Positions 1 to 6,984 of a stretch of 14,229 nucleotides of DNA are shown here, piece after piece; position 1 is the first letter of the stretch, and the number at the start of each line of letters is the position of its first letter. The stretch is from Acholeplasmatales bacterium (GTDB lineage: Bacteria > Bacillota_I > Bacilli_A > Acholeplasmatales > Anaeroplasmataceae): assembly GCA_024690445.1 (NCBI GenBank), contig JAILPD010000051.1, positions 1-14,229 on the forward strand, written 5' to 3'. The notes under the pieces are model-generated. The model saw only the letters and a program-made list of their open reading frames with translations. It was not told the DNA's origin and ran no database searches. A program made the position numbers and the translations under genes.

Positions 1-1
1 A

Positions 2-349
2 TATATTATAAATGAGTTAACTAATAATAAGGGAACTCAATTTGATCCTAAGATTGCAGATATTATGCTAAATCTTATTAAAGAAGGAAAAGTAAAAATA
101 GATACAAAATTGGGCGGTGATTTTGGTTTTAATGGCTTTTGTCATTTTGTTAATGATTACTGTATTTTTGAACAAAAGTACAATAAGAAGAATTGGCCTA
201 GTACGTATCGTGAAATAATTATAGAAGGTGGAAACCATGCTCAATTTGGTTTTTATAATGAACAAGATGGAGATGGTATTGCAAATATAAGTAATACTGA
301 TCAGATAAACATAACAAAAGAAGAAATAATAAAATTTATTAAAAGTTAG
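2..349 (+). pseudogene. 3' part of a chimeric gene: HD-GYP C-terminus joined in frame to an alpha/beta-hydrolase C-terminus
   Basis: The frame is open from base 2 to the TAG at 347-349, so the gene starts before the window and the ATG at 65 is probably internal. Codons from about base 32 read GTQFDPKIADIMLNLIKEG, the typical end of HD-GYP cyclic-di-GMP phosphodiesterase domains (GTQFDP motif). About 20 residues later the protein becomes NWPSTYREIIIEGGNHAQFG and then DGDGIANIS, which is the C-terminal histidine region (GGNHAQFG) of a small alpha/beta-hydrolase family. The nucleophile and the rest of the hydrolase core cannot fit in between. The simplest reading is a deletion or recombination that fused the tails of two genes. 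Whether the upstream HD-GYP part is intact and active cannot be seen. The family calls come from motif recognition only. Confidence 0.55.
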
Positions 350-350
350 A

Positions 351-385
351 ACGCCCAAAAGATGAAAAATTGGGTGTTTTTCTTT
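351..385 (+). terminator. Rho-independent terminator after the chimeric gene
   Basis: An 8-bp stem pairs 351-358 (acgcccaa) with 370-377 (ttgggtgt), with one G-U pair and an 11-nt loop. It is followed by a T-rich tail (377-385). The stem begins one base after the stop codon, so transcription of the upstream gene is likely to end here and the pectate lyase is transcribed separately. Confidence 0.85.
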
Positions 386-579
386 GCCCATAAAAGCAAG
401 CAAAAATAATTGAAAATACCTCTCAAACGTTTAAGAAAATCGGTACACCTGTGTCAGTTGTGTTTTGTAAAATAGCAAAAATTTCGTATGTTATTCGCGA
501 AAATGGTACAACGACGCATTTTTGTTCGCGATTCACGACCAATTTTAAAATAATATGAAAAATATTAAAAAAATGTTTA

Positions 580-593
580 AGAAAGCGTTTACA
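580..593 (-). promoter_or_regulatory. cre-like box overlapping the -35 element
   Basis: Read on the minus strand the 14-mer is TGTAAACGCTTTCT, which fits every position of the CcpA catabolite-responsive-element consensus TGWAARCGYTWNCW. It covers the -35 hexamer at 588-593, a position that would block RNA polymerase. It is likely bound by CcpA or another LacI-family regulator, so the pectate lyase would be repressed on preferred sugars. Binding is inferred from sequence alone. Confidence 0.7.
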
Positions 594-616
594 ATGAAAG
601 CGTTTTAGTTTATAAT
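588..616 (+). promoter_or_regulatory. Sigma-A promoter of the pectate lyase gene
   Basis: The -35 TTTACA (588-593) and the perfect -10 TATAAT (611-616) are separated by 17 bases, and the AT-rich block at 541-580 lies directly upstream. Transcription would start near 622-624, giving a leader of about 33 nt before the ATG at 656. This looks like an intrinsically strong promoter held in check by the overlapping cre-like boxes. Confidence 0.85.
595..608 (+). promoter_or_regulatory. Second, weaker cre-like box in the promoter spacer
   Basis: The sequence TGAAAGCGTTTTAG has an intact left half (TGAAAGCG) of the catabolite-responsive element but a degenerate right half. It repeats the core GAAAGCGTTT of the first box exactly 15 bp downstream and sits between the -35 and -10 elements. 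It could be a second operator or a site for a LacI-family paralogue. It is less certain than the first box. Confidence 0.5.
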
Positions 617-655
617 GTCGCTGTGAGTTGATTTTGATACTAACGGGGGGTAAAT

Positions 656-3487
656 ATGAAAATTAAAAAGGTATCAACAGTTTTAGCAATCACAGGAGCA
701 GTTACTGCAGCAGTGGTTGCAACAGTTAAGTTAGCAGGCAGCAATGAAGTAAAAGAAGTGGCAGTTGAAGAAAATGCTGTGCTAGCTCAAGAAATGTCCG
801 AGGAGAACGTTTCTTTAAATGCTATCACTAGTAACACTGGTGTAGTAATCACTGAGGCTAAGGGAGATCAAGAATCTTTATACGCGATCTTTAAGGGTGT
901 CAGTGGTGCTTCAGGCTACAATGCTTACGTTAGAAAGGGAAGCGGAAGCTATGTTAAGCTTGACACACAATTAGTAAGAACTTATTCAGGAAGTTATAGA
1001 GTAGATGCAGTTGGCTTATCAGCTGGTACTTACTCTTTAAAGATTGTTCCAGTAATTAATGGTTCAGAAACTACAGATGCAAAAAAGTGTGCATTAGCTA
1101 CTGACTTAAATGTTATTAGCTATGATAGAACTGGTTTTGCATTTAAGAAGAATGATAAGAATTCAAATGGTGATGCATCAGGTGCTTATAATTCTGATGG
1201 TACTTTAAAAAGTAATGCTAAAGTATTCTATGTAACAGCTAAGACCGCAAAGACTATTTCAACAACTGTAACAATCGATTCTAAGGGTACAAAGAATACA
1301 TTTACTGGTTTACAAGCAATTGTAACTGCATATCAAAAGGGATACGATACAACACCAGTTGCTTTTAGATTCATTGGTCAAGTTAAGTCTTCTGATATGG
1401 ATTCATTAGGTTCATCTTCTGAGGGTCTACAAATTAAGGGTAAGGCTGTAGGTTCTATGATGAACATGACATTCGAAGGTATCGGTAATGACGCTACTAT
1501 TTATGGATTTGGTTTCTTAATTAGAAATAGTAATAATGTAGAAGTTAGAAACCTTGGTTTCATGACTAAGATGGATGATAATGTATCTATTGATACAGGT
1601 AACTATAACATTTGGGTTCATGACTGTGATTTCTTCTATGGTGCTGCAGGTTCAGGCGACCATGCTAAGGGTGATGGAGCCCTAGATATTAAGGGAACTT
1701 TATATGCAACATTATCATATAACCATTTCTGGGATTGTGGTAAGACTACATTAAATAGTAATGGTGACGTAGTTGATTATGTATCATATCATCATAACTG
1801 GTATGACCATTCAGATTCTCGTCATCCAAGAATTAGAAAGTCTACAGCTATCCATATTTACAATAACTACTTTGATGGTAATGCAAAGTATGGTGTTGGT
1901 GTAACAACTGGTTCATCAGCATTCGTTGAAGCTAACTACTTCAGAAATTGTAAGAACCCTATGTTATCTTCATTACAAGGTACAGATGCTAAGGGTGAAG
2001 GTACATTCTCTTCTGAAACAGGAGGAATGATTAAGGCTTATAACAATAAGATTTCTGGTGCTGGAGGATTAGTATATGCAAATGCTGGTTCAGGTACTCA
2101 AGGTGCTACATCAGCAGCTGATTCTAAGTCATTTGATGCTTATTTAGCAACAAGTAGAAATGAAACTGTAGCATCTTCATATAAGACAGTTTCAGGTGGA
2201 ACAACATATTCTAACTTCGATACTAATTCAAGCATTATGTATTCATATAATGTTCAAACTCCAGATGCTGCATTAACAACAGTAAAGGCTTATGCAGGTC
2301 GTGTTGGCGGCGGAGACTTACAATGGACATTCAATAACGCAACAGAAGATACAAATTACGCTGTAATTCCTGGTTTAAGAAGTGCAGTTGATAGTTATAC
2401 ATCTAAGATGACTGCATACCAAACTACAACATTTGCATCAAGTAATTTAAATGTTACTGAACAAACTATTGGTGGTACTACAACTTCAGGCTCTAGCTCA
2501 TCAGGTTCATCAAGTTCATCTGGATCTTCAAGTTCTGGTTCTTCATCAAGTGGTTCATCAAGCGGATCATCTAGTTCTGGTTCAAGCTCATCTGGATCTT
2601 CAAGCTCTTCAGGAAGCTCAAGCTCAAGTACAGCAACTTCAACATCTTGGAACTTCAAGGATACAAACTTTAAGTCTTTAGGTACAATTACATCAACAAA
2701 GACTATTGATAATTTAACATTATTAGCAACATCAGCTAAGACAATGTCAGTTAAGTCAGCATCTGTAACAGTTGATGGTACAAGCTATACAAACTGCTTA
2801 GCATTAGGTGGTGCTGGTACTACAACTTATCGTAGTGTAAAGGTTCCTGTATCTGGTGCATCTACAATTATGGTTACATTAGACGCTTCAGCAGCTCGTA
2901 CATTAGTTATCGCAGACGCAAATGGTAAGCAATTAGGTACTATCGCAGCTGGCACAACAGCAACAACTAAGACATTCAACTACACAGGTTCAAGCGGATA
3001 TATCTATTTATATTCTTCAAATAGTAATATCAATTTATATAAGATCCAAGTAGACTCTAATGGTTCTTCATCAAGTTCATCTGGATCTTCAAGTTCATCA
3101 AGTAGTTCATCAAGCTCAAGCTCTTCAAGTTCATCTCAAACAGCTACTCAAACATTAAACTTCAAGGGTAAGAAGATTAATGCTTCATCTAACATCTTCA
3201 CAGTTGCTGGTTCTTATAAGGAATTGAGCTATACATTAAATGGTACTGCATTGGATTATGCATTAAAGCTTGATTCAAAGGGTTCAATTAAGTTCACATT
3301 AACAAGCTCAACTAAGGTTACTGTTTATGCACGTGGTAAGGCAAATGGTACAAAGATTGCTATCGGTTCTAATACAGCAACATTAACAACTAATACAACT
3401 GCTTATACATATACTTTATCAGCTGGTACATATACAATTAGTCGTGTATCTGGTGAATCTTATATTTTCGCAGTTTTACTTGGTTAA
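656..3487 (+). CDS. Secreted modular pectate lyase (polysaccharide lyase family 1)
   Basis: This 943-residue enzyme should cleave polygalacturonate by calcium-dependent beta-elimination outside the cell. Residues 1-28 are a basic, hydrophobic signal or signal-anchor (possible cleavage after VVA, 21-23). Residues about 60-150 look fibronectin-III-like, and about 150-600 form the PL1 beta-helix. D308, D340 and D344 (DGALD) match the calcium-binding aspartates of Bacillus Pel. K363 and the SRHPRIR motif (R389, R394) match its catalytic lysine and arginines. Two serine/glycine linkers (611-658 and 804-827) separate two related beta-rich C-terminal modules (about 665-800 and 832-943), probably carbohydrate-binding or cell-surface modules of a type I cannot name. 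No LPXTG, SLH or dockerin signal is seen. Start: GGGGGG at 645-650, 5 nt before ATG. Lysine is mostly AAG, which suggests high expression. PL1 assignment is strong; the accessory modules are uncertain. Confidence 0.92.
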   Translation: MKIKKVSTVLAITGAVTAAVVATVKLAGSNEVKEVAVEENAVLAQEMSEENVSLNAITSNTGVVITEAKGDQESLYAIFKGVSGASGYNAYVRKGSGSYVKLDTQLVRTYSGSYRVDAVGLSAGTYSLKIVPVINGSETTDAKKCALATDLNVISYDRTGFAFKKNDKNSNGDASGAYNSDGTLKSNAKVFYVTAKTAKTISTTVTIDSKGTKNTFTGLQAIVTAYQKGYDTTPVAFRFIGQVKSSDMDSLGSSSEGLQIKGKAVGSMMNMTFEGIGNDATIYGFGFLIRNSNNVEVRNLGFMTKMDDNVSIDTGNYNIWVHDCDFFYGAAGSGDHAKGDGALDIKGTLYATLSYNHFWDCGKTTLNSNGDVVDYVSYHHNWYDHSDSRHPRIRKSTAIHIYNNYFDGNAKYGVGVTTGSSAFVEANYFRNCKNPMLSSLQGTDAKGEGTFSSETGGMIKAYNNKISGAGGLVYANAGSGTQGATSAADSKSFDAYLATSRNETVASSYKTVSGGTTYSNFDTNSSIMYSYNVQTPDAALTTVKAYAGRVGGGDLQWTFNNATEDTNYAVIPGLRSAVDSYTSKMTAYQTTTFASSNLNVTEQTIGGTTTSGSSSSGSSSSSGSSSSGSSSSGSSSGSSSSGSSSSGSSSSSGSSSSSTATSTSWNFKDTNFKSLGTITSTKTIDNLTLLATSAKTMSVKSASVTVDGTSYTNCLALGGAGTTTYRSVKVPVSGASTIMVTLDASAARTLVIADANGKQLGTIAAGTTATTKTFNYTGSSGYIYLYSSNSNINLYKIQVDSNGSSSSSSGSSSSSSSSSSSSSSSSSQTATQTLNFKGKKINASSNIFTVAGSYKELSYTLNGTALDYALKLDSKGSIKFTLTSSTKVTVYARGKANGTKIAIGSNTATLTTNTTAYTYTLSAGTYTISRVSGESYIFAVLLG
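2486..2629 (+). repeat. Serine/glycine linker 1 (coding low-complexity repeat)
   Basis: This codes for an S4-5G repeat, residues 611-658 of the pectate lyase, between the catalytic domain and the first C-terminal module. It mixes TCA, TCT, AGC and AGT codons, so it is repetitive in protein more than in DNA. It is a flexible, probably extracellular spacer and contains one copy (2506-2535) of a 30-bp exact repeat shared with linker 2. Confidence 0.9.
3065..3136 (+). repeat. Serine linker 2 (coding low-complexity repeat)
   Basis: This codes for residues 804-827 of the pectate lyase: six serines, one glycine, then 17 serines. It joins the two C-terminal modules. It contains the second copy (3067-3096) of the 30-bp exact repeat found in linker 1. 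Confidence 0.9.
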
Positions 3488-3504
3488 TTAAATAATTAGA
3501 GATT

Positions 3505-3537
3505 AAGGATAGATTAAGTTCTATCCTTTTTTTCTTT
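3505..3537 (+). terminator. Rho-independent terminator of the pectate lyase gene
   Basis: A perfect 9-bp stem pairs 3505-3513 (aaggataga) with 3520-3528 (tctatcctt) around a 6-nt loop, followed by a T-rich tail to 3537. It starts 18 nt after the stop codon, so the lyase is a single-gene transcript. Confidence 0.92.
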
Positions 3538-3557
3538 AATGTATTAATAAATAGTTA

Positions 3558-3566
3558 TGCTATAAT
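3558..3566 (+). promoter_or_regulatory. Extended -10 promoter of the ABC-F gene
   Basis: TGCTATAAT is a perfect extended -10 element. There is no good -35 hexamer; the bases at the right distance lie in the tail of the preceding terminator. GGAGAG at 3575-3580 is the ribosome-binding site, 5 nt before the ATG at 3586, so the leader would be very short (about 15 nt). Confidence 0.7.
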
Positions 3567-3585
3567 ACATAAGTGGAGAGATATT

Positions 3586-5328
3586 ATGAATATTACATTT
3601 GAAAATACTTCATTTAAATATATAGAAAGAAAGATATTAGATAATGTATCTTTTTCAATCACTGATTCAGATAAGATTGGTGTAGTTGGTGTTAATGGTA
3701 CTGGTAAAACTACAATGCTTAAACTTATATTAGGTATTGAAAAGCTAATTAGCGGAAACATCATAAAAAGTGGTGGTATGAGAATTAATTATTTAGAACA
3801 GGATCCTAAATTTGATGAATCTAAATCATTATTTGAAATAATAATGGAAGGTTCAACAGAGAAAAATCCTATTTTAGATTATGAGGTTAATTCAATATTA
3901 TCTAAGTTAGGATTTGATGACTCTAGTATAAAGCCAGTTAATTTTAGTGGTGGTCAAAGAAAAAGATTGGCCATTGCTAAAGTATTAGTTACACCTTGTG
4001 ACATATTAATATTAGACGAACCTACAAACCATCTAGATAATGCGTTAATTTTATGGTTAGAAAAATATCTTATTAAATGGAAAAAGGGTTTAATAATGGT
4101 TACCCATGATAGATATTTCTTACAAAAGGTATGTAATAAAATGATGGAATTAGATTTTGGTAAGGTTTATCTATATGATGGTAATTATGATTCATTCTTA
4201 GGATTAAAGGCTAAGAGAATAGAAGATGAAAATAAGGCTATGAAAAAGCTTAAATCTATTCTAAAGGTTGAGTCTGAATGGATGGGAAGAAGTGTAGAGG
4301 CAAGACGTACTAAGAATAAGGCTAGAATTGAAAGATTTGAAAAATTATCAGATGTTAAATTTAATGAATATAAATCAATTGAATTTTCTAGTGTAAATAC
4401 TTATTTAGGTAAAAAACTTATTTCATTAAAGAATGGTTCAAAAGCATTTGGAGATAAGGTATTATTTAAGGATTTTTCTTTTGATTTAAATAGAAATGAT
4501 ATTATTGGTATTGTTGGAGATAATGGTGCTGGTAAATCGACATTATTTAAAATATTGATGCAATTAGAATGCCTTGATTCTGGTGAATTAATCTTAGGTG
4601 AAACATTAAGAATTGGTTATTTTTCACAAAGTCTTGAATTAATTGATCCTGAAATAAGAGTTATTGATTATATAAATGAGGAGCAATCTGTAATTGAAAC
4701 ATTAGATGGAACTATTACATCATCTACATTATTAGAAAGATTTTTATTCCCTAAAGAATTACAATATTCCAAGGTAAAGATGCTTTCTGGTGGAGAAAAG
4801 AGAAGATTACAATTAATTAAGGTATTAGCTAAAAATCCCAATATCTTATTATTTGATGAGCCTACTAATGATTTAGATTTATATACTCTTGAGGTATTAG
4901 AAGATTATATTATGGATTTTAAAGGTCCTGTATTAACTGTATCTCATGATAGATATTTCTTAGATAAGATATGTAATATGTTATTTATCTTTAAGAATGG
5001 AACTATTGAAAAGACTTTAGATTCATTTTCTGATTATTTAGATAAGACAGATGATAATAAAATATCTTCTGAAAAAGCTATTAAGCCAAGAAATAAAAAT
5101 AAGATGCCCGCAAGGGAAAGAAATGAATTAAATAAATTAGAAGAAGAAATTCCTTCCCTTGAGGATAAACTTAAGCAATTAAATGCTGAAATAAAAGTAA
5201 GTACTACAGATTACACGAAGCTAATGGATATTCAAAAGGAAATAGATGAATTATCTAAAATTATTGAAGATAAGACAAATAGATATTTTGAATTACTAGC
5301 AATTAAAGAGGAGTATGATGAAAATTGA
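3586..5328 (+). CDS. ABC-F family ATPase, Uup-like
   Basis: This 580-residue soluble protein has two ABC ATPase domains and no membrane segments, the ABC-F plan of ribosome-associated translation factors and antibiotic-protection proteins. Domain 1 has Walker A GVNGTGKTT (35-43), signature FSGGQ (120-124) and Walker B LDEPTNHLD (143-151). Domain 2 has GDNGAGKST (311-319), LSGGE (400-404) and FDEPTNDLD (423-431). The interdomain linker carries ARRTKNKARIERFE, typical of the Uup branch, and residues about 500-575 form a charged coiled coil like the Uup C-terminal domain. It probably binds the ribosomal E site and relieves stalled or awkward translation. A resistance role is possible but not suggested by context. 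The stop overlaps the start of the next gene by two bases, so the genes are translationally coupled. Family is firm; the subfamily is an inference. Confidence 0.88.
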   Translation: MNITFENTSFKYIERKILDNVSFSITDSDKIGVVGVNGTGKTTMLKLILGIEKLISGNIIKSGGMRINYLEQDPKFDESKSLFEIIMEGSTEKNPILDYEVNSILSKLGFDDSSIKPVNFSGGQRKRLAIAKVLVTPCDILILDEPTNHLDNALILWLEKYLIKWKKGLIMVTHDRYFLQKVCNKMMELDFGKVYLYDGNYDSFLGLKAKRIEDENKAMKKLKSILKVESEWMGRSVEARRTKNKARIERFEKLSDVKFNEYKSIEFSSVNTYLGKKLISLKNGSKAFGDKVLFKDFSFDLNRNDIIGIVGDNGAGKSTLFKILMQLECLDSGELILGETLRIGYFSQSLELIDPEIRVIDYINEEQSVIETLDGTITSSTLLERFLFPKELQYSKVKMLSGGEKRRLQLIKVLAKNPNILLFDEPTNDLDLYTLEVLEDYIMDFKGPVLTVSHDRYFLDKICNMLFIFKNGTIEKTLDSFSDYLDKTDDNKISSEKAIKPRNKNKMPARERNELNKLEEEIPSLEDKLKQLNAEIKVSTTDYTKLMDIQKEIDELSKIIEDKTNRYFELLAIKEEYDEN

Positions 5329-6362
5329 TAAATGTTACTGGCGTTAAACTTGAAACATATAGATTGATACTAAGAAAGATTGATGAAAATGACTTGGCAG
5401 ATTTCAATGAATATGCCAGTGTAGAAGGTGTCGGTGAGGCTGCTGGTTGGCAACATCATTCAAGTATCGCTGAAAGTGAACTAATTCTTAAAAAAATGGT
5501 AGAAAGCTGTTCTGAATTCGCAGTCGTTTATAAGAAGAATAATAAAATGATTGGAACTATTGGCATTCAAAAGCCTATAGTAGAATTAGATGGTTTAAAT
5601 GGTGTTGAACTTGGATATGTAATATCTAAGGACTACTGGGGAATGGGTATCGCAACTGAGGCTATAAGAGAAGTAATTAGATGGTTAATGCTTGAGGTTA
5701 ATGTCGATTATGTATCATCAGGTCACTTTGTTGAAAATGAAAGAAGTAAGAGAGTAATTGTTAAGAATAAATTAAAGTTTGTGAAAGATTTAGTTTATAC
5801 AACAAGAACTAACGAAAAGAAAAATTCTAAATATTATGTATTAAAGAGAGAGGATTATCTTAAAACCAAAGAAATAGTTCAAAGATTTGACCCTGATGGA
5901 AATAGATTAGAAATTAAAACATATCGTGGTGAAAAGCATATTCCTAATACTTATGTTGGAGTTGTAGATATAATTATTAAAAATGTGAAATACGATTTGT
6001 ATTTGGTCACAAAAAGAGATATAAATAAAGAGACTTATCCAGGCTTTTTTGAAGTTTCAGGTGGTGCTATAGATTATGGTGAAGATTTAGAGCACGCAGC
6101 AATTAGAGAAGTAAAAGAAGAAACTGGACTTGATATCTTTAATTTAAAATATAGATATAAGACATTTGGCAATCATATGTTATATTTCACTTTTACTGCC
6201 GAGACTAATAATGAGCTTAATGCTGTTAGACTACAGGCAGGTGAAACAATGGATTATAAATGGATTAAAGCTAATGAATTTAAAGAATTATTTGATTCAG
6301 ATAAAGTTCCTGATAAACAAAGATTTAGATTAAAGAAAGCAATAGAAGAATTTGTAAAATAA
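5325..6362 (+). CDS. GNAT acetyltransferase-Nudix hydrolase fusion protein
   Basis: This 345-residue protein joins two enzymes. Residues about 5-170 are a RimJ/RimL-type GNAT N-acetyltransferase: it opens with the usual LETYRLILR strand and has the acetyl-CoA-binding turn WGMGIA at 105-110. Residues about 185-345 are a Nudix hydrolase of the isopentenyl-isomerase-like branch, with FDPDGNR early and a complete Nudix box at 247-269 (G-x5-E-x7-REVKEETGL), so metal-dependent pyrophosphohydrolysis is expected. Substrates are unknown. Start: the only usable codon is TTG at 5325, since a TGA in this frame lies at 5319 and the next Met is about 58 codons in. It overlaps the ABC-F stop and follows GAGGAG (5308-5313) by 11 nt. 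It is probably expressed by coupling from the ABC-F gene. Domain calls are firm; biological role is unknown. Confidence 0.85.
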   Translation: MINVTGVKLETYRLILRKIDENDLADFNEYASVEGVGEAAGWQHHSSIAESELILKKMVESCSEFAVVYKKNNKMIGTIGIQKPIVELDGLNGVELGYVISKDYWGMGIATEAIREVIRWLMLEVNVDYVSSGHFVENERSKRVIVKNKLKFVKDLVYTTRTNEKKNSKYYVLKREDYLKTKEIVQRFDPDGNRLEIKTYRGEKHIPNTYVGVVDIIIKNVKYDLYLVTKRDINKETYPGFFEVSGGAIDYGEDLEHAAIREVKEETGLDIFNLKYRYKTFGNHMLYFTFTAETNNELNAVRLQAGETMDYKWIKANEFKELFDSDKVPDKQRFRLKKAIEEFVK

Positions 6363-6377
6363 AGAAAGGAAAAACAA

Positions 6378-6956
6378 ATGATTACTCAAAAAAAGCTTAA
6401 CGTGGTAGTTGGTATATTGTTTATGGCTGTAGGAATACTATCTATATTCCTAGGCATTTTTAGTTATGATTTTTTTAGAGAATTCCTTTGTGTAATTATC
6501 GGTATTGGTATGATTGTTACAAACATACCTCCCGTAATATTTTCTTTATACAATCTTGGATATGATAAAAAGAGGAATTTAATGTTCTTAAGTGGAATAA
6601 TTGGAATAGGGCTTGGAGCTTTTTATATTCCGTTTCATGGAATAGCTATGTCAATTGTTTGTGGTTCATTTTTAAATGTACTTCCAACGATAAGAATTAT
6701 TTTTGAAGATGATCACTTTGAGCAACTTAAAAAAGAAATATTATTATATGTAATTGGAACTTTTTTATTACTAAATATGCTCGATGTCATGTTTAAGGTT
6801 ATTGTAATAGTAGCTGGTGTTTTATTCATCTTAGGTGGTGTATATTATTTAGTTGTTTCAAATACTAATAGACGTTCAAAAAAAAGGGGGTCTATTAATG
6901 CAGAAATAGAAGTTCATGATGTAGAACCCCTACAGATTGAGTCAAAAGATGAATAA
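6378..6956 (+). CDS. DUF308/HdeD-like integral membrane protein
   Basis: The 192-residue product has about six hydrophobic helices in the first 160 residues, several with the glycine-rich pattern GILFMAVGILSIFLG and VAGVLFILGGVYYL typical of the DUF308 (HdeD-like) short membrane repeat. A hydrophilic tail of about 30 residues follows, first basic (RRSKKR) and then acidic, probably cytoplasmic. The molecular function of this family in Gram-positive bacteria is not established. AGAAAGGA at 6363-6370 lies 7 nt before ATG, and only 15 bases separate it from the GNAT-Nudix stop, so it is the third gene of that unit. An A8G5 homopolymer at 6878-6890 sits at the start of the tail. The DUF308 assignment is moderate. 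Confidence 0.65.
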   Translation: MITQKKLNVVVGILFMAVGILSIFLGIFSYDFFREFLCVIIGIGMIVTNIPPVIFSLYNLGYDKKRNLMFLSGIIGIGLGAFYIPFHGIAMSIVCGSFLNVLPTIRIIFEDDHFEQLKKEILLYVIGTFLLLNMLDVMFKVIVIVAGVLFILGGVYYLVVSNTNRRSKKRGSINAEIEVHDVEPLQIESKDE

Positions 6957-6984
6957 TTATATCACATTCTGACATATTATTTTG

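Larger units (their letters stand above)
386..655 (+). promoter_or_regulatory. Regulatory gap upstream of the pectate lyase
   Basis: No convincing gene is present in these 270 bases. They hold a palindrome centred on CG at 422-435 (aaacgttt core), two copies of the palindrome TCGCGA at 495-500 and 526-531, and a very AT-rich stretch at 541-580 that could act as an UP element. The promoter and two cre-like boxes lie at 580-616. Such a loaded leader suits a tightly controlled polysaccharide-degradation gene. The role of each palindrome is inference. Confidence 0.5.

Noticed and set aside
68..403. Open frame on the minus strand opposite the first gene
   Set aside because: Its phenylalanine- and isoleucine-rich product mirrors an AT-rich coding strand, it has no family motifs, and the plus frame carries clear HD-GYP and hydrolase motifs.
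2395..2658. Acidic Asp/Glu/Leu/Pro repeat protein on the minus strand
   Set aside because: This is the antisense reading of the serine-linker codons of the pectate lyase, not a gene.
2486..3136. Repeats resembling a CRISPR or minisatellite array
   Set aside because: The repeats are serine/glycine codons in frame inside a gene, without uniform repeat or spacer units. Only one 30-bp exact repeat pair stands out.
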